Shown: positions 1-5,405 of the stretch, piece by piece
Position numbering within the stretch: position 1 is the first letter of the stretch
Layout of the letters: the number at the start of each line of letters is the position of its first letter
Assembly (NCBI GenBank): GCA_963621965.1
Contig: CAVFGN010000056.1
Coordinates: forward strand, 1-7,033
DNA: 7,033 bases
Direction of reading: 5' to 3'
Source: JAEELC01 sp963621965
GTDB lineage: Bacteria > Bacillota_I > Bacilli_A > Acholeplasmatales > Anaeroplasmataceae
Notes under the pieces: generated by a model
Told to the model about the DNA's origin: nothing
Database searches by the model: none
What the model saw: the letters and a program-made list of their open reading frames with translations, nothing else
Position numbers and translations under genes: made by a program

Positions 1-9
1 TTCCGGCTT

Positions 10-35
10 GTTAGCCTGTGCTAACTTGCTTTATT
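10..35 (+). terminator. Probable terminator of an upstream gene
   Basis: GTTAGC (10-15) and GCTAAC (20-25) form a perfect 6-bp stem with a CTGT loop, followed by a T-rich but interrupted tail (26-35). It would end transcription entering from the left before the infC promoter. The stem is short and the U-tract is broken, and no upstream gene is visible, so the call is tentative. Confidence 0.45.
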
Positions 36-98
36 ATAATTCTAACTTGATTTTACAATTAAAGTAGTACATTTTTTTGACAAAAAAACAAATATATA

Positions 99-127
99 TT
101 GACATAGGAAATACATTGATGTAAAAT
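99..127 (+). promoter_or_regulatory. Sigma-A promoter of the infC operon
   Basis: A perfect -35 TTGACA (99-104) is separated by 17 bp from a -10 TAAAAT (122-127). The predicted transcription start is near 134, giving about 160 nt of untranslated leader, which fits the structured attenuator that follows. A second TTGACA at 77-82 has no -10 at proper spacing. Confidence 0.8.
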
Positions 128-240
128 ATTTGAGTAAGTGAATAAGTGGAAAGAAGAAACGCCCATGTTTCTCGCCTGATTGACCGGTTGTTGATAGGCA
201 AAATGTCACATAAGTTTATAACTTTATGATTTTGATTTCT

Positions 241-270
241 TGAGGGCGTTTAACGTCCTCATTTTTATTT
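241..270 (+). terminator. Attenuator terminator in the infC leader
   Basis: GAGGGCGT (242-249) pairs with ACGTCCTC (253-260) around a TTA loop, with one G-T wobble, and T241/A261 can extend the stem. TTTTTATTT (262-270) supplies the U-tract. It sits after the promoter and before the infC ribosome binding site, so it is a conditional stop. Its 5' arm is the segment complementary to 157-164, giving mutually exclusive terminator and antiterminator states. Confidence 0.8.
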
Positions 271-283
271 ACATAAATCAGGC

Positions 284-288
284 GGAGG
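284..288 (+). promoter_or_regulatory. infC Shine-Dalgarno that decides the ATT start
   Basis: GGAGG lies 6 nt before an ATT at 295 and 9 nt before an ATT at 298, whereas the first ATG (367) has no ribosome binding site and would remove the start of the IF3 N-terminal domain. G284 is also the last base of the 276-284 segment complementary to 173-181, so leader folding could limit ribosome access. Confidence 0.75.
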
Positions 289-297
289 TGTCTTATT

Positions 298-834
298 ATT
301 AATAAGCCAGTTAAAAAACAAAATGATAATGAATTCTTTGTAAACGAAGAAATCAGATCAAAAGAAATGCTAGTAATCGCTGAAGATGGCGAAAAACTTG
401 GCATTTTATCTAAAAGAGATGCATTACAAGCTGCAAGTGATAGAGGATTAGATTTAGTTCTTATTTCTCCACAAGCTAAGCCACAAGTTGCAAAACTTAT
501 GGATTATTCTAAGTATCGCTATGATCAACAAAAGAAAGCTCGTGAAATGCGTAAGAATCAAAAGGTTGTACAAATTCAAGAGATTCGTATGAGCCCTACA
601 ATTGAAGATAATGACTTATTAACAAAGTCTAAGGTAGCTCGTAAAATTATTGAAAAAGGTAACAAGATTAAAGTTTCTATTAGATTTTACGGACGTCTTA
701 TGTCTCGCCAAGATTTAGGTGAGGTAGTTTTAAACAAATTTATTGAAAGCTTAGCTGATTGTGCTCAACCAGAAGCTGAGATAAAACGTGACGGTAGATT
801 CTTATTTACTGTACTTGCACCAATTAAAAAATAG
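298..834 (+). CDS. infC: Translation initiation factor IF-3
   Basis: IF3 binds the 30S subunit, keeps it apart from 50S, and checks the initiator tRNA/start codon pairing. From the ATT at 298 the product is 178 aa, normal for the family. The N-terminal domain starts near NEEIRSKEML and includes the LDLVLISP and PVAKLMDY-like stretches (here PQVAKLMDYSKYRYDQ). A basic linker (QQKKAREMRKNQK) joins the C-terminal domain, which carries the KVSIRFYGR strand and ends in LFTVLAPIKK. I chose an ATT start because the reading frame stays open back to the GGAGG at 284-288 and infC in other bacteria uses AUU, through which IF3 represses its own translation. ATT at 295 is equally possible. The first ATG, at 367, would cut the protein to 155 aa. 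It heads the infC-rpmI-rplT operon, with rpmI 21 nt downstream. Confidence 0.96.
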   Translation: MNKPVKKQNDNEFFVNEEIRSKEMLVIAEDGEKLGILSKRDALQAASDRGLDLVLISPQAKPQVAKLMDYSKYRYDQQKKAREMRKNQKVVQIQEIRMSPTIEDNDLLTKSKVARKIIEKGNKIKVSIRFYGRLMSRQDLGEVVLNKFIESLADCAQPEAEIKRDGRFLFTVLAPIKK

Positions 835-855
835 AAATTAAAGGAGATTTATATT

Positions 856-1056
856 ATGCCAAAACAAAAAACTCATTCAGGTTTAAAGAAGAGAATTAAA
901 GTAACTGGTACTGGTAAGATTAAACGTAGCCATGCTTATACTGGTCACTTAAAAGCTAACAAAACACACAAGCAAAACGTTAATTTAAGAAAGAGCGCCA
1001 TCGTTGAAAATGGTGACTACAAGAGAATCAGACCATTAATCTCTGATTTACTATAA
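856..1056 (+). CDS. rpmI: 50S ribosomal protein L35
   Basis: The 66-aa product is a small, strongly basic component of the large subunit, close to the usual 64-66 aa. It opens with MPKQKTHSGLKKRIKVTGTG and continues with the family's basic KIKRSHAYTGHLKANKTHKQ region and a RKSAIV-type stretch, ending IRPLISDLL. AAGGAG at 841-846 lies 9 nt before the ATG. It sits between infC and rplT, with gaps of 21 and 19 nt, in the standard bacterial order. No promoter is seen between the genes, so it should be cotranscribed and share the leader attenuation. Nothing unusual was seen. Confidence 0.97.
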   Translation: MPKQKTHSGLKKRIKVTGTGKIKRSHAYTGHLKANKTHKQNVNLRKSAIVENGDYKRIRPLISDLL

Positions 1057-1075
1057 TATTTAGGAGGAAACATTT

Positions 1076-1720
1076 ATGCCAAGAGTAAAAGGTGGATATA
1101 CAACTAGAAGACGTCATAAAAAAGTCTTAAAATTAGCTAAGGGTTATTATGGTTCTAAGCATGCCCTATATCGTACAGCTAAAGAACAAGTAATGCGTTC
1201 TCAAGCATATGCTTATAGAGACCGTAAAGTTAGAAAGAGAGATTTCCGTAAACTTTGGATTCAACGTATTAATGCTGCTGCACAAATCAACGGCTTAAAG
1301 TACAACCAATTCATCTGCGGTTTAACTAATGCTAACGTACAAATCAACAGAAAGATGTTAGCTGAAATGGCTGTTAATGATGCAGCTTCATTTGCTAACC
1401 TATGCGAAATCGCTAAGAAGAACTTAAATGTTGTTCGTGAAAAAGAAAATGTTGTTACATTTACAAAAGAATCTAAAGCTGATAGAGCTTTAAGAGCTTT
1501 AAATAGTGCTAAAACAACAAAAGAAACTGTAAAGCCTGCTAAAGAAACTGCAGTTACTAAAGAAGCTTCTGCTAAGAAAACTTCAACTAAAAAGACTCCA
1601 TCTACAGTTGATTTAAACAGCTTAACTGTTGCTAAGTTAAGAGAAATGGCTAAGTCTAAAGGTGTTAAGGGTTATTCAACACTTAAGAAAGCTGAATTAA
1701 TTGAAGTTATCAGAAAGTAA
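1076..1720 (+). CDS. rplT: 50S ribosomal protein L20 with a C-terminal Rho_N-like extension
   Basis: L20 is an early-binding 23S rRNA protein needed for 50S assembly and is the known feedback repressor of this operon in Bacillus and E. coli. Residues 1-118 are a complete L20: MPRVKGGYTTRRRHKKVLKL, then AKGYYGSKH, RDRKVRKRDFRKLWIQRINAA, and NRKMLAEMAVNDAASF. The family normally stops near 117-119 aa, but this one has 214. Residues about 119-177 are a Lys/Thr/Ala-rich, probably disordered linker with repeated KET/KTS-like units. Residues about 178-214 (VDLNSLTVAKLREMAK, then KGYSTLKKAELIEVIRK) resemble the small helical Rho_N/SAP-type nucleic-acid-binding module. The reading frame is continuous with no sign of frameshift, and the extension keeps the gene's codon style. 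AGGAGG at 1062-1067 is 8 nt before the ATG. The role of the tail is unknown to me. Confidence 0.97.
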   Translation: MPRVKGGYTTRRRHKKVLKLAKGYYGSKHALYRTAKEQVMRSQAYAYRDRKVRKRDFRKLWIQRINAAAQINGLKYNQFICGLTNANVQINRKMLAEMAVNDAASFANLCEIAKKNLNVVREKENVVTFTKESKADRALRALNSAKTTKETVKPAKETAVTKEASAKKTSTKKTPSTVDLNSLTVAKLREMAKSKGVKGYSTLKKAELIEVIRK

Positions 1721-1727
1721 TAAGATT

Positions 1728-1753
1728 GAGAATCGAAAGATTCTCTTTTTTTT
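1728..1753 (+). terminator. Rho-independent terminator of infC-rpmI-rplT
   Basis: GAGAATC (1728-1734) pairs perfectly with GATTCTC (1739-1745) across a GAAA tetraloop, followed by eight T residues (1746-1753). It lies 7 nt after the rplT stop and closes the ribosomal operon. Confidence 0.93.
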
Positions 1754-1790
1754 GCTTTTTGTGCGTTATTTTGATACTTAAGCAAATTTC

Positions 1791-1819
1791 TTGCAATAAA
1801 AATATAACTGATATATTAT
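1791..1819 (+). promoter_or_regulatory. Probable sigma-A promoter of the amidohydrolase gene
   Basis: TTGCAA (1791-1796) and TATTAT (1814-1819) are separated by 17 bp. The -35 is a partial match and the -10 is good. The start would be near 1826, leaving a leader of about 60 nt. The gene needs its own promoter because the rplT terminator precedes it. Confidence 0.6.
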
Positions 1820-1823
1820 TTAT

Positions 1824-1867
1824 ACAATACTTTAAAGAAGTCTTCTAATAAAAGTAAAGTATATTGT
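1824..1867 (+). repeat. Imperfect inverted repeat in the amidohydrolase leader
   Basis: ACAATACTTTA (1824-1834) is matched by TAAAGTATATTGT (1855-1867), an inverted copy with a 2-base insertion. Between the arms lies a short palindrome, AGAAG-T-CTTCT (1836-1846). The left arm begins at about the predicted transcription start. It could be a repressor operator or an mRNA stem shortly before the ribosome binding site. There is no T-run typical of a terminator. Confidence 0.45.
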
Positions 1868-1888
1868 GAAAATATAGAAGGGATGGTA

Positions 1889-3097
1889 ATGTCGAGGAAC
1901 TTCTACTTGACTAATATTATGGAATATTTGATTAAAAATGGTACAGTATTTACTATGAAAGAAGGTAAATACAAAGAAAAAACTAATGTCTTAGTTAAGG
2001 ACGGAAAGGTTTTAAGTCTTGGTAAGATTTCAGAATCTGATTATCCTAATGCAACTGTAATTGATGCAAAAGACTGTTTTGTTACTCCTGGATTTGTTGA
2101 AGCTCATTGTCATATTGGTATTGGTGAAGCTAATGTTGGTAGAGTGGGTCAAGATTATAACGAAATTACTGATCCTATTACTCCTGAATTAAGGGGATAT
2201 GATGCAATTAAGCCTCTTGATCCTCATTTTGATGGTGCTTTAAAACATGGTATTACTACGGTAGCAACCGGACCTGGTAGTGCAAATTTAATTGGTGGTA
2301 CTTTCTGTGTACTTAAAACTAATACAAGTGATAAATATGATGATCGTGTATTAGTTAAAGAAGTTGCAATGAAGATGGCACTTGGTGAAAACCCTAAACG
2401 TTGTTATGAATCTAAATCAATTATGACGCGTATGGCTAATGCAGCTAAACTAAGAGAAGCTCTAACTCGTGCTAAAAATTATCATGATGCGATGAAGAAG
2501 TATGAAGAAGATGCACAAAAAGGTGTAGACGCAAAGAAACCCGAATATAATCCTAAATGGGAATCTTTAATGAGAGTATTTGATGGTTTTCCTGTAAAAA
2601 TTCATGCACATCAACATGATGATATTTTAACTGCTGTTAGAATTATAAAAGAATTTAATTTGAATGCTACTATCGAACACGCAACTGAAGGTTGGATGAT
2701 TTTAGATGAACTTAAGGATGCAAATCAAAGAGTATGTTGTGGACCTATATTCATTGATACAATGAAATGGGAAGTAAGAAACGTTAATAGACAAAGTCCT
2801 AAGTTATTTAAAGATAAAGGAATTGAATTTGCTCTTATTACTGATGGTCCTGTTGTACCTATGGATGGCGGGCAAACTTTCCAAGTAGCTCTTGCGATGA
2901 AAGAGGGATTATCAGAAGAAGATGCTTTAAGATCTATCACAACAACCCCTGCGAAATTTTTAAATGTTGATAATAGAATTGGAAGTATTGAGGTGGGAAA
3001 AGACGCTGATTTAACTATTTGGTCCGGACTTCCTTATGATTCTTTAAGTGAAGCTTTATGTGTATTTGTAAATGGTAAAATTGAATATAAAAAATAA
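1889..3097 (+). CDS. Amidohydrolase-superfamily metal-dependent hydrolase (imidazolonepropionase-like)
   Basis: This is a cytosolic TIM-barrel hydrolase of the amidohydrolase superfamily, whose members hydrolyse amide or C-N bonds at a metal centre. Counting from the ATG at 1889, the first metal-binding motif is VTPGFVEAHCHIG with His73 and His75. Further candidate ligands are His239/His241/His243 in KIHAHQHDD, His264 in IEHATEG, and Asp319 in LITDGP. The N-terminal IKNGTVFTM strand and C-terminal VGKDADLTIWSG with VFVNGKIEYKK form the beta-sandwich that flanks the barrel. The length of 402 aa is normal. I chose 1889 because AAGGG at 1878-1882 is 6 nt upstream. The ATG at 1883 abuts that site, and the ATG at 1919 (MEYLIKNG, where homologues often begin) lacks one. 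The substrate cannot be read from sequence. No hut genes are nearby, so histidine degradation is not supported. It appears monocistronic. Confidence 0.9.
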   Translation: MSRNFYLTNIMEYLIKNGTVFTMKEGKYKEKTNVLVKDGKVLSLGKISESDYPNATVIDAKDCFVTPGFVEAHCHIGIGEANVGRVGQDYNEITDPITPELRGYDAIKPLDPHFDGALKHGITTVATGPGSANLIGGTFCVLKTNTSDKYDDRVLVKEVAMKMALGENPKRCYESKSIMTRMANAAKLREALTRAKNYHDAMKKYEEDAQKGVDAKKPEYNPKWESLMRVFDGFPVKIHAHQHDDILTAVRIIKEFNLNATIEHATEGWMILDELKDANQRVCCGPIFIDTMKWEVRNVNRQSPKLFKDKGIEFALITDGPVVPMDGGQTFQVALAMKEGLSEEDALRSITTTPAKFLNVDNRIGSIEVGKDADLTIWSGLPYDSLSEALCVFVNGKIEYKK

Positions 3098-3107
3098 TTT
3101 TTAAATA

Positions 3108-3136
3108 TTCTATTTTATGCATTCTTTTGTTATAAT
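3108..3136 (+). promoter_or_regulatory. Extended -10 promoter of the small membrane protein gene
   Basis: A consensus TATAAT (3131-3136) is preceded by TG at 3128-3129, the extended -10 TGnTATAAT. The -35 region (TTCTAT, 3108-3113) is poor. Transcription would start near 3143, only about 9 nt before the ATG and inside the GTGGTGA ribosome binding site, so the 5' UTR would be unusually short. Confidence 0.55.
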
Positions 3137-3151
3137 TTAAGTGGTGATTTT

Positions 3152-3484
3152 ATGGAAATTAAACGTTTAAACGATAAGCAAAAGAAAGTTGTTAAAGTAA
3201 TTATGCTTATAAATCTAGCTCTAGTTTTAGCACTTGCATTCTATTACTTTTTTGCATACATTATAAATACAGGAGTGGATAATTTCTTCCATTCGTATGT
3301 GTTTTTACCTTTGTTTATATTTTTACTTGCAACACTCATTATGGAAATGGCGATGTTATCGAATAATTCGAGTTTTAAATCAAATTCGAGTGCAGATAAT
3401 GCAATGTTTTATCTAGGTCTTATCTTGATAGTAGTCGCAATCTTTACAATTTTTGTCGAGATTTTCTTAAACAGTTTAAAATGA
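3152..3484 (+). CDS. Small three-helix integral membrane protein of unknown function
   Basis: The 110-aa product is not one I recognise. It has a short basic N-terminus (MEIKRLNDKQKKVVK) followed by a hydrophobic helix at about residues 16-38, a second at about 48-68 (VFLPLFIFLLATLIMEM), a Ser/Asn-rich loop (SNNSSFKSNSSADN), and a third at about 85-108 (FYLGLILIVVAIFTIFVEIF). By the positive-inside rule the N-terminus should be cytoplasmic. No enzymatic motif or cleavable signal peptide is evident. A GGTGAT ribosome binding site precedes the ATG. The gene ends in TGA, which argues that UGA is a stop codon in this organism. It follows the amidohydrolase by 54 nt with a promoter between them and no clear terminator, so partial readthrough from upstream is possible. 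Its stop lies 5 nt before the -35 box of the RNA gene. Confidence 0.82.
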   Translation: MEIKRLNDKQKKVVKVIMLINLALVLALAFYYFFAYIINTGVDNFFHSYVFLPLFIFLLATLIMEMAMLSNNSSFKSNSSADNAMFYLGLILIVVAIFTIFVEIFLNSLK

Positions 3485-3489
3485 GTTTG

Positions 3490-3518
3490 TTGACAAAAAA
3501 AATAAATTGACTTATTAT
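3490..3518 (+). promoter_or_regulatory. Strong sigma-A promoter of the ncRNA
   Basis: Consensus TTGACA (3490-3495), 17-bp spacer and TATTAT (3513-3518). The predicted start at about A3525 coincides with the first base of the closing stem of the RNA, as expected for a structured RNA gene without a leader. Confidence 0.85.
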
Positions 3519-3524
3519 TAAATT

Positions 3525-3677
3525 ACTAGGAAGAATGCCCTGGAACCCTAATTTTTAATTATTTGGATTTGAGGGTTGTATGTGTCGAATGCCCAACTTT
3601 AGCTTTGGGAATCCTAATTACAGCCAAAAAGAGAGTCCACTTGTAGTCGTTTACGTTCTACAGAGGACTTCCTAGTG
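3525..3677 (+). ncRNA. ssrS: Structured small RNA, best candidate 6S RNA
   Basis: No credible ORF or ribosome binding site occupies this stretch, yet it has its own promoter and terminator. The ends form a perfect 9-bp closing stem: ACTAGGAAG (3525-3533) with CTTCCTAGT (3668-3676). Inside, ATTTGGATT (3561-3569) can pair with AATCCTAAT (3610-3618), one mismatch, capped by CCCAA/TTGGG (3592-3596/3605-3609). A 3' hairpin combines AGTCC/GGACT (3634-3638/3665-3669) with TGTAG/CTACA (3642-3646/3658-3662). AACCCT/AGGGTT (3544-3549/3572-3577) is an alternative pairing. A closing stem, an open central region with CCCTG on its 5' strand (3538-3542) and a small hairpin on the 3' strand fit 6S RNA, which binds the RNA polymerase holoenzyme as a promoter mimic. 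The size, about 153 nt (about 190 to the terminator), also fits. The family call is from architecture only; that it is an RNA gene is much surer. Confidence 0.6.
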
Positions 3678-3690
3678 CATTTTTTAAAAA

Positions 3691-3717
3691 AGGAAGATTT
3701 CGGTCTTCTTTTTTTTC
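3691..3717 (+). terminator. Terminator of the ncRNA gene
   Basis: GGAAGAT (3692-3698) pairs with GTCTTCT (3703-3709) around a stable TTCG tetraloop, with wobbles at both ends, followed by a T-tract through 3716. Its 5' arm AGGAAGA (3691-3697) is identical to the 5' strand of the RNA's closing stem (3528-3534). Confidence 0.85.
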
Positions 3718-3746
3718 TTGTAAAATATGCTTCCCTTCGATATAAT
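3718..3746 (+). promoter_or_regulatory. Sigma-A promoter of the helicase-rsmD operon
   Basis: TTGTAA (3718-3723) and a perfect TATAAT (3741-3746) are separated by 17 bp; the start would be near 3753. The -35 begins directly after the T-tract of the ncRNA terminator. The helicase therefore does not depend on readthrough from the ncRNA. Confidence 0.8.
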
Positions 3747-3775
3747 AGAATGGTTATTTTAAAGGAGTGATATAA

Positions 3776-5404
3776 ATGGCTACATTTGAAAGCCTAAATT
3801 TAGATAGCGATATTATGCACGCACTAAATGATTTACAATTTTTAGATGCGACAGAAATCCAAGAAAATGCAATTCCACATATGATAAACCATAAAGATAT
3901 TATTGGTATTGCACAAACAGGAACAGGTAAAACATTTGCTTATTCCATCCCTTTAATTTCTAATATTTTAAATAATCAAGTTACGCAAGGTCTTATTTTA
4001 TGTCCTACAAGAGAACTTGCTATTCAAGTTAGTGAAGAAATTAAGAAATTAATTAAATATAAAAAGTTTATTAAAATAGCTACAATTTATGGTGGTGCAA
4101 GTTATGATAAACAAATCAAAGAATTAAAGAGTAAACCTCAAATTGTTGTAGGTACTCCTGGTAGAATCATTGACCATATGAATCGTCATACGCTCGATCT
4201 AACTAATATTAGAATGCTTGTCTTAGATGAAGCAGATGAAATGCTTAATATGGGATTTAAAGAAGATCTAGAAACTATATTAAATGAAACCCCAAAGGAC
4301 AGACAAACAGCACTATTTAGCGCTACAATGCCTGATTTTATAAAACATGTAGCTTCAACTTATTTAACAAATCCTGTAAAAATTGAAATCAAGAAGAAAA
4401 CAATGACTGTAGATCGAATTAGACAAGATTTGTATTATCTTAAAAGAGAGTCAAAAGAAGATTTACTTATTAGACTTCTTGATTACTATTATTTTTCACG
4501 TGTAATGATATTTGCAAATACTAAATCTAAAGTTGATGATTTAGTTACATCACTAAAAAAACAAGGGTATAAAGCTGAAGGACTACATGGAGATTTAAAA
4601 CAACAATCTCGTGATAAGGTAATGGCTAATTTTAAAGCTAATATTTCAAAAATTTTGGTTTGTACTGATGTTGCTGCTCGTGGTATTGATGTAGATAATC
4701 TTGAAGCAATAATTAATTACGATCTCCCTTTTGAACAAGAATTATATGTTCATAGAATTGGAAGAACAGGTAGAGCTGGTAAGAGTGGTTTATCTATTTC
4801 ACTTGCCTCGTATTCAGAAGAACGTAAAGTTTCATTTATTGAACGTTATACTAAATCAAAGATGAATGTATGTGAAATTCCGACCATTGAAGAAATCAAA
4901 AACAAGATTAATTTAAGATACATAGATAACTTTAAAACTCATTTAAATGATCAAATAACTAATAATAATTTAATTTTATCTTTAAAGTCAGAATGCGATA
5001 ATATCGATCAAATTTTAAATGCACTTATCAACATGTCTTATAAAGGAATGAAAGAATATCCTGAAATCCAAGTTAGAGAGAAAAAAGTTTTAAAAGATAG
5101 AAAAAATGGGCGTGAACAAAATAAATCTAACCAAAGCAGAAAAGATAAGTCTAATCAAAGAAATAATAAAAAACAAGATTGTATTAAAGTAGAACTTAAT
5201 GTAGGTAGATCTAATAAGTTTAATATTTTAGAATTTATTAAATATGCTACAAACAACTTAGGTGTTAGAAAATCTAATATTTTTGATATTGAAATAAAAG
5301 ATAATTATACTACTGTAGAAATAACTAAGGGTGCACTTCCTTTCTTATTGCATTTAGAAGGAAAGACTTTGTTTAATAAAAAGATACGTATAAAGAAAAA
5401 GTAA
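3776..5404 (+). CDS. cshA: DEAD-box RNA helicase, CshA/DeaD type with C-terminal RNA-binding domain
   Basis: ATP-dependent RNA helicases of this type unwind RNA during ribosome assembly, mRNA decay and cold adaptation. All core motifs are present in order: Q motif (F22 to Q29), motif I AQTGTGKT (46-53), PTRELA (77-82), TPGR (127-130), DEAD (151-154), SAT (182-184), VMIFANTK (243-250), ARGID (301-305), and HRIGRTGR (326-333). Residues about 365-445 match the position of the CshA/CsdA dimerization region. A basic Lys/Asn/Arg/Gln-rich linker (about 445-468) leads to a C-terminal RRM-like domain of the DbpA/DeaD type (about 469-542: VELNVGR, FDIEIKDNYTTVEI, KKIRIKKK). At 542 aa it is longer than B. 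subtilis CshA. AGGAG at 3763-3767 is 8 nt before the ATG. It shares an operon with rsmD, one base downstream. The choice among cshA, deaD and dbpA-like names is less sure than the class. Confidence 0.95.
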   Translation: MATFESLNLDSDIMHALNDLQFLDATEIQENAIPHMINHKDIIGIAQTGTGKTFAYSIPLISNILNNQVTQGLILCPTRELAIQVSEEIKKLIKYKKFIKIATIYGGASYDKQIKELKSKPQIVVGTPGRIIDHMNRHTLDLTNIRMLVLDEADEMLNMGFKEDLETILNETPKDRQTALFSATMPDFIKHVASTYLTNPVKIEIKKKTMTVDRIRQDLYYLKRESKEDLLIRLLDYYYFSRVMIFANTKSKVDDLVTSLKKQGYKAEGLHGDLKQQSRDKVMANFKANISKILVCTDVAARGIDVDNLEAIINYDLPFEQELYVHRIGRTGRAGKSGLSISLASYSEERKVSFIERYTKSKMNVCEIPTIEEIKNKINLRYIDNFKTHLNDQITNNNLILSLKSECDNIDQILNALINMSYKGMKEYPEIQVREKKVLKDRKNGREQNKSNQSRKDKSNQRNNKKQDCIKVELNVGRSNKFNILEFIKYATNNLGVRKSNIFDIEIKDNYTTVEITKGALPFLLHLEGKTLFNKKIRIKKK

Positions 5405-5405
5405 T

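Larger units (their letters stand above)
134..294 (+). promoter_or_regulatory. L20-type autoregulatory leader of infC-rpmI-rplT
   Basis: Between promoter and infC lies a folded leader. Visible elements are: hairpin AGAAAC/GTTTCT (155-160/167-172, loop GCCCAT); a GCCT/AGGC hairpin (174-177/196-199) with a large purine-containing loop; a weak hairpin near 209-228; and a terminator hairpin at 241-261. AAACGCCC (157-164) is exactly complementary to GGGCGTTT (244-251), so it can act as an antiterminator, and it competes with the first hairpin. CGCCTGATT (173-181) is exactly complementary to AATCAGGCG (276-284), touching the infC Shine-Dalgarno. In Bacillus, L20 is known to bind the infC leader by mimicry of its 23S rRNA site and to cause premature termination. 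I infer the same here from position, operon and architecture. I could not check the match against the L20_leader covariance model. Confidence 0.75.

Noticed and set aside
77..105. TTGACA at 77-82 as a second infC promoter
   Set aside because: At 17 bp spacing the -10 would be TGACAT, and the nearby TATATT is only 12 bp away; neither is convincing.
216..404. 62-codon minus-strand open frame across the infC leader and start
   Set aside because: It overlaps the attenuator and the IF3 N-terminus on the opposite strand, has no supporting ribosome binding site and encodes a low-complexity Ser/Phe/Ile peptide; it is a shadow.
367..834. IF3 starting at the first ATG
   Set aside because: It has no ribosome binding site and loses the beginning of the N-terminal domain; the upstream frame is open to a GGAGG with ATT starts.
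1883..1924. ATG 1883 or ATG 1919 as the amidohydrolase start
   Set aside because: 1883 directly abuts the GGG of its only possible ribosome binding site, and 1919 has none within range; 1889 has suitable spacing. 1919 remains possible because many homologues begin at the equivalent of MEYLIKNG.
2725..2940. 71-codon minus-strand open frame inside the amidohydrolase gene
   Set aside because: Fully antisense to a well-supported coding region, with no recognisable product.
3525..3717. Riboswitch controlling the helicase
   Set aside because: I see none of the conserved cores I know (TPP, FMN, purine, SAM, glycine, c-di-GMP, guanidine, T-box). The helicase also has its own consensus promoter after the terminator, which favours an independent RNA. 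It is not fully excluded because of the shared AGGAAGA arm.
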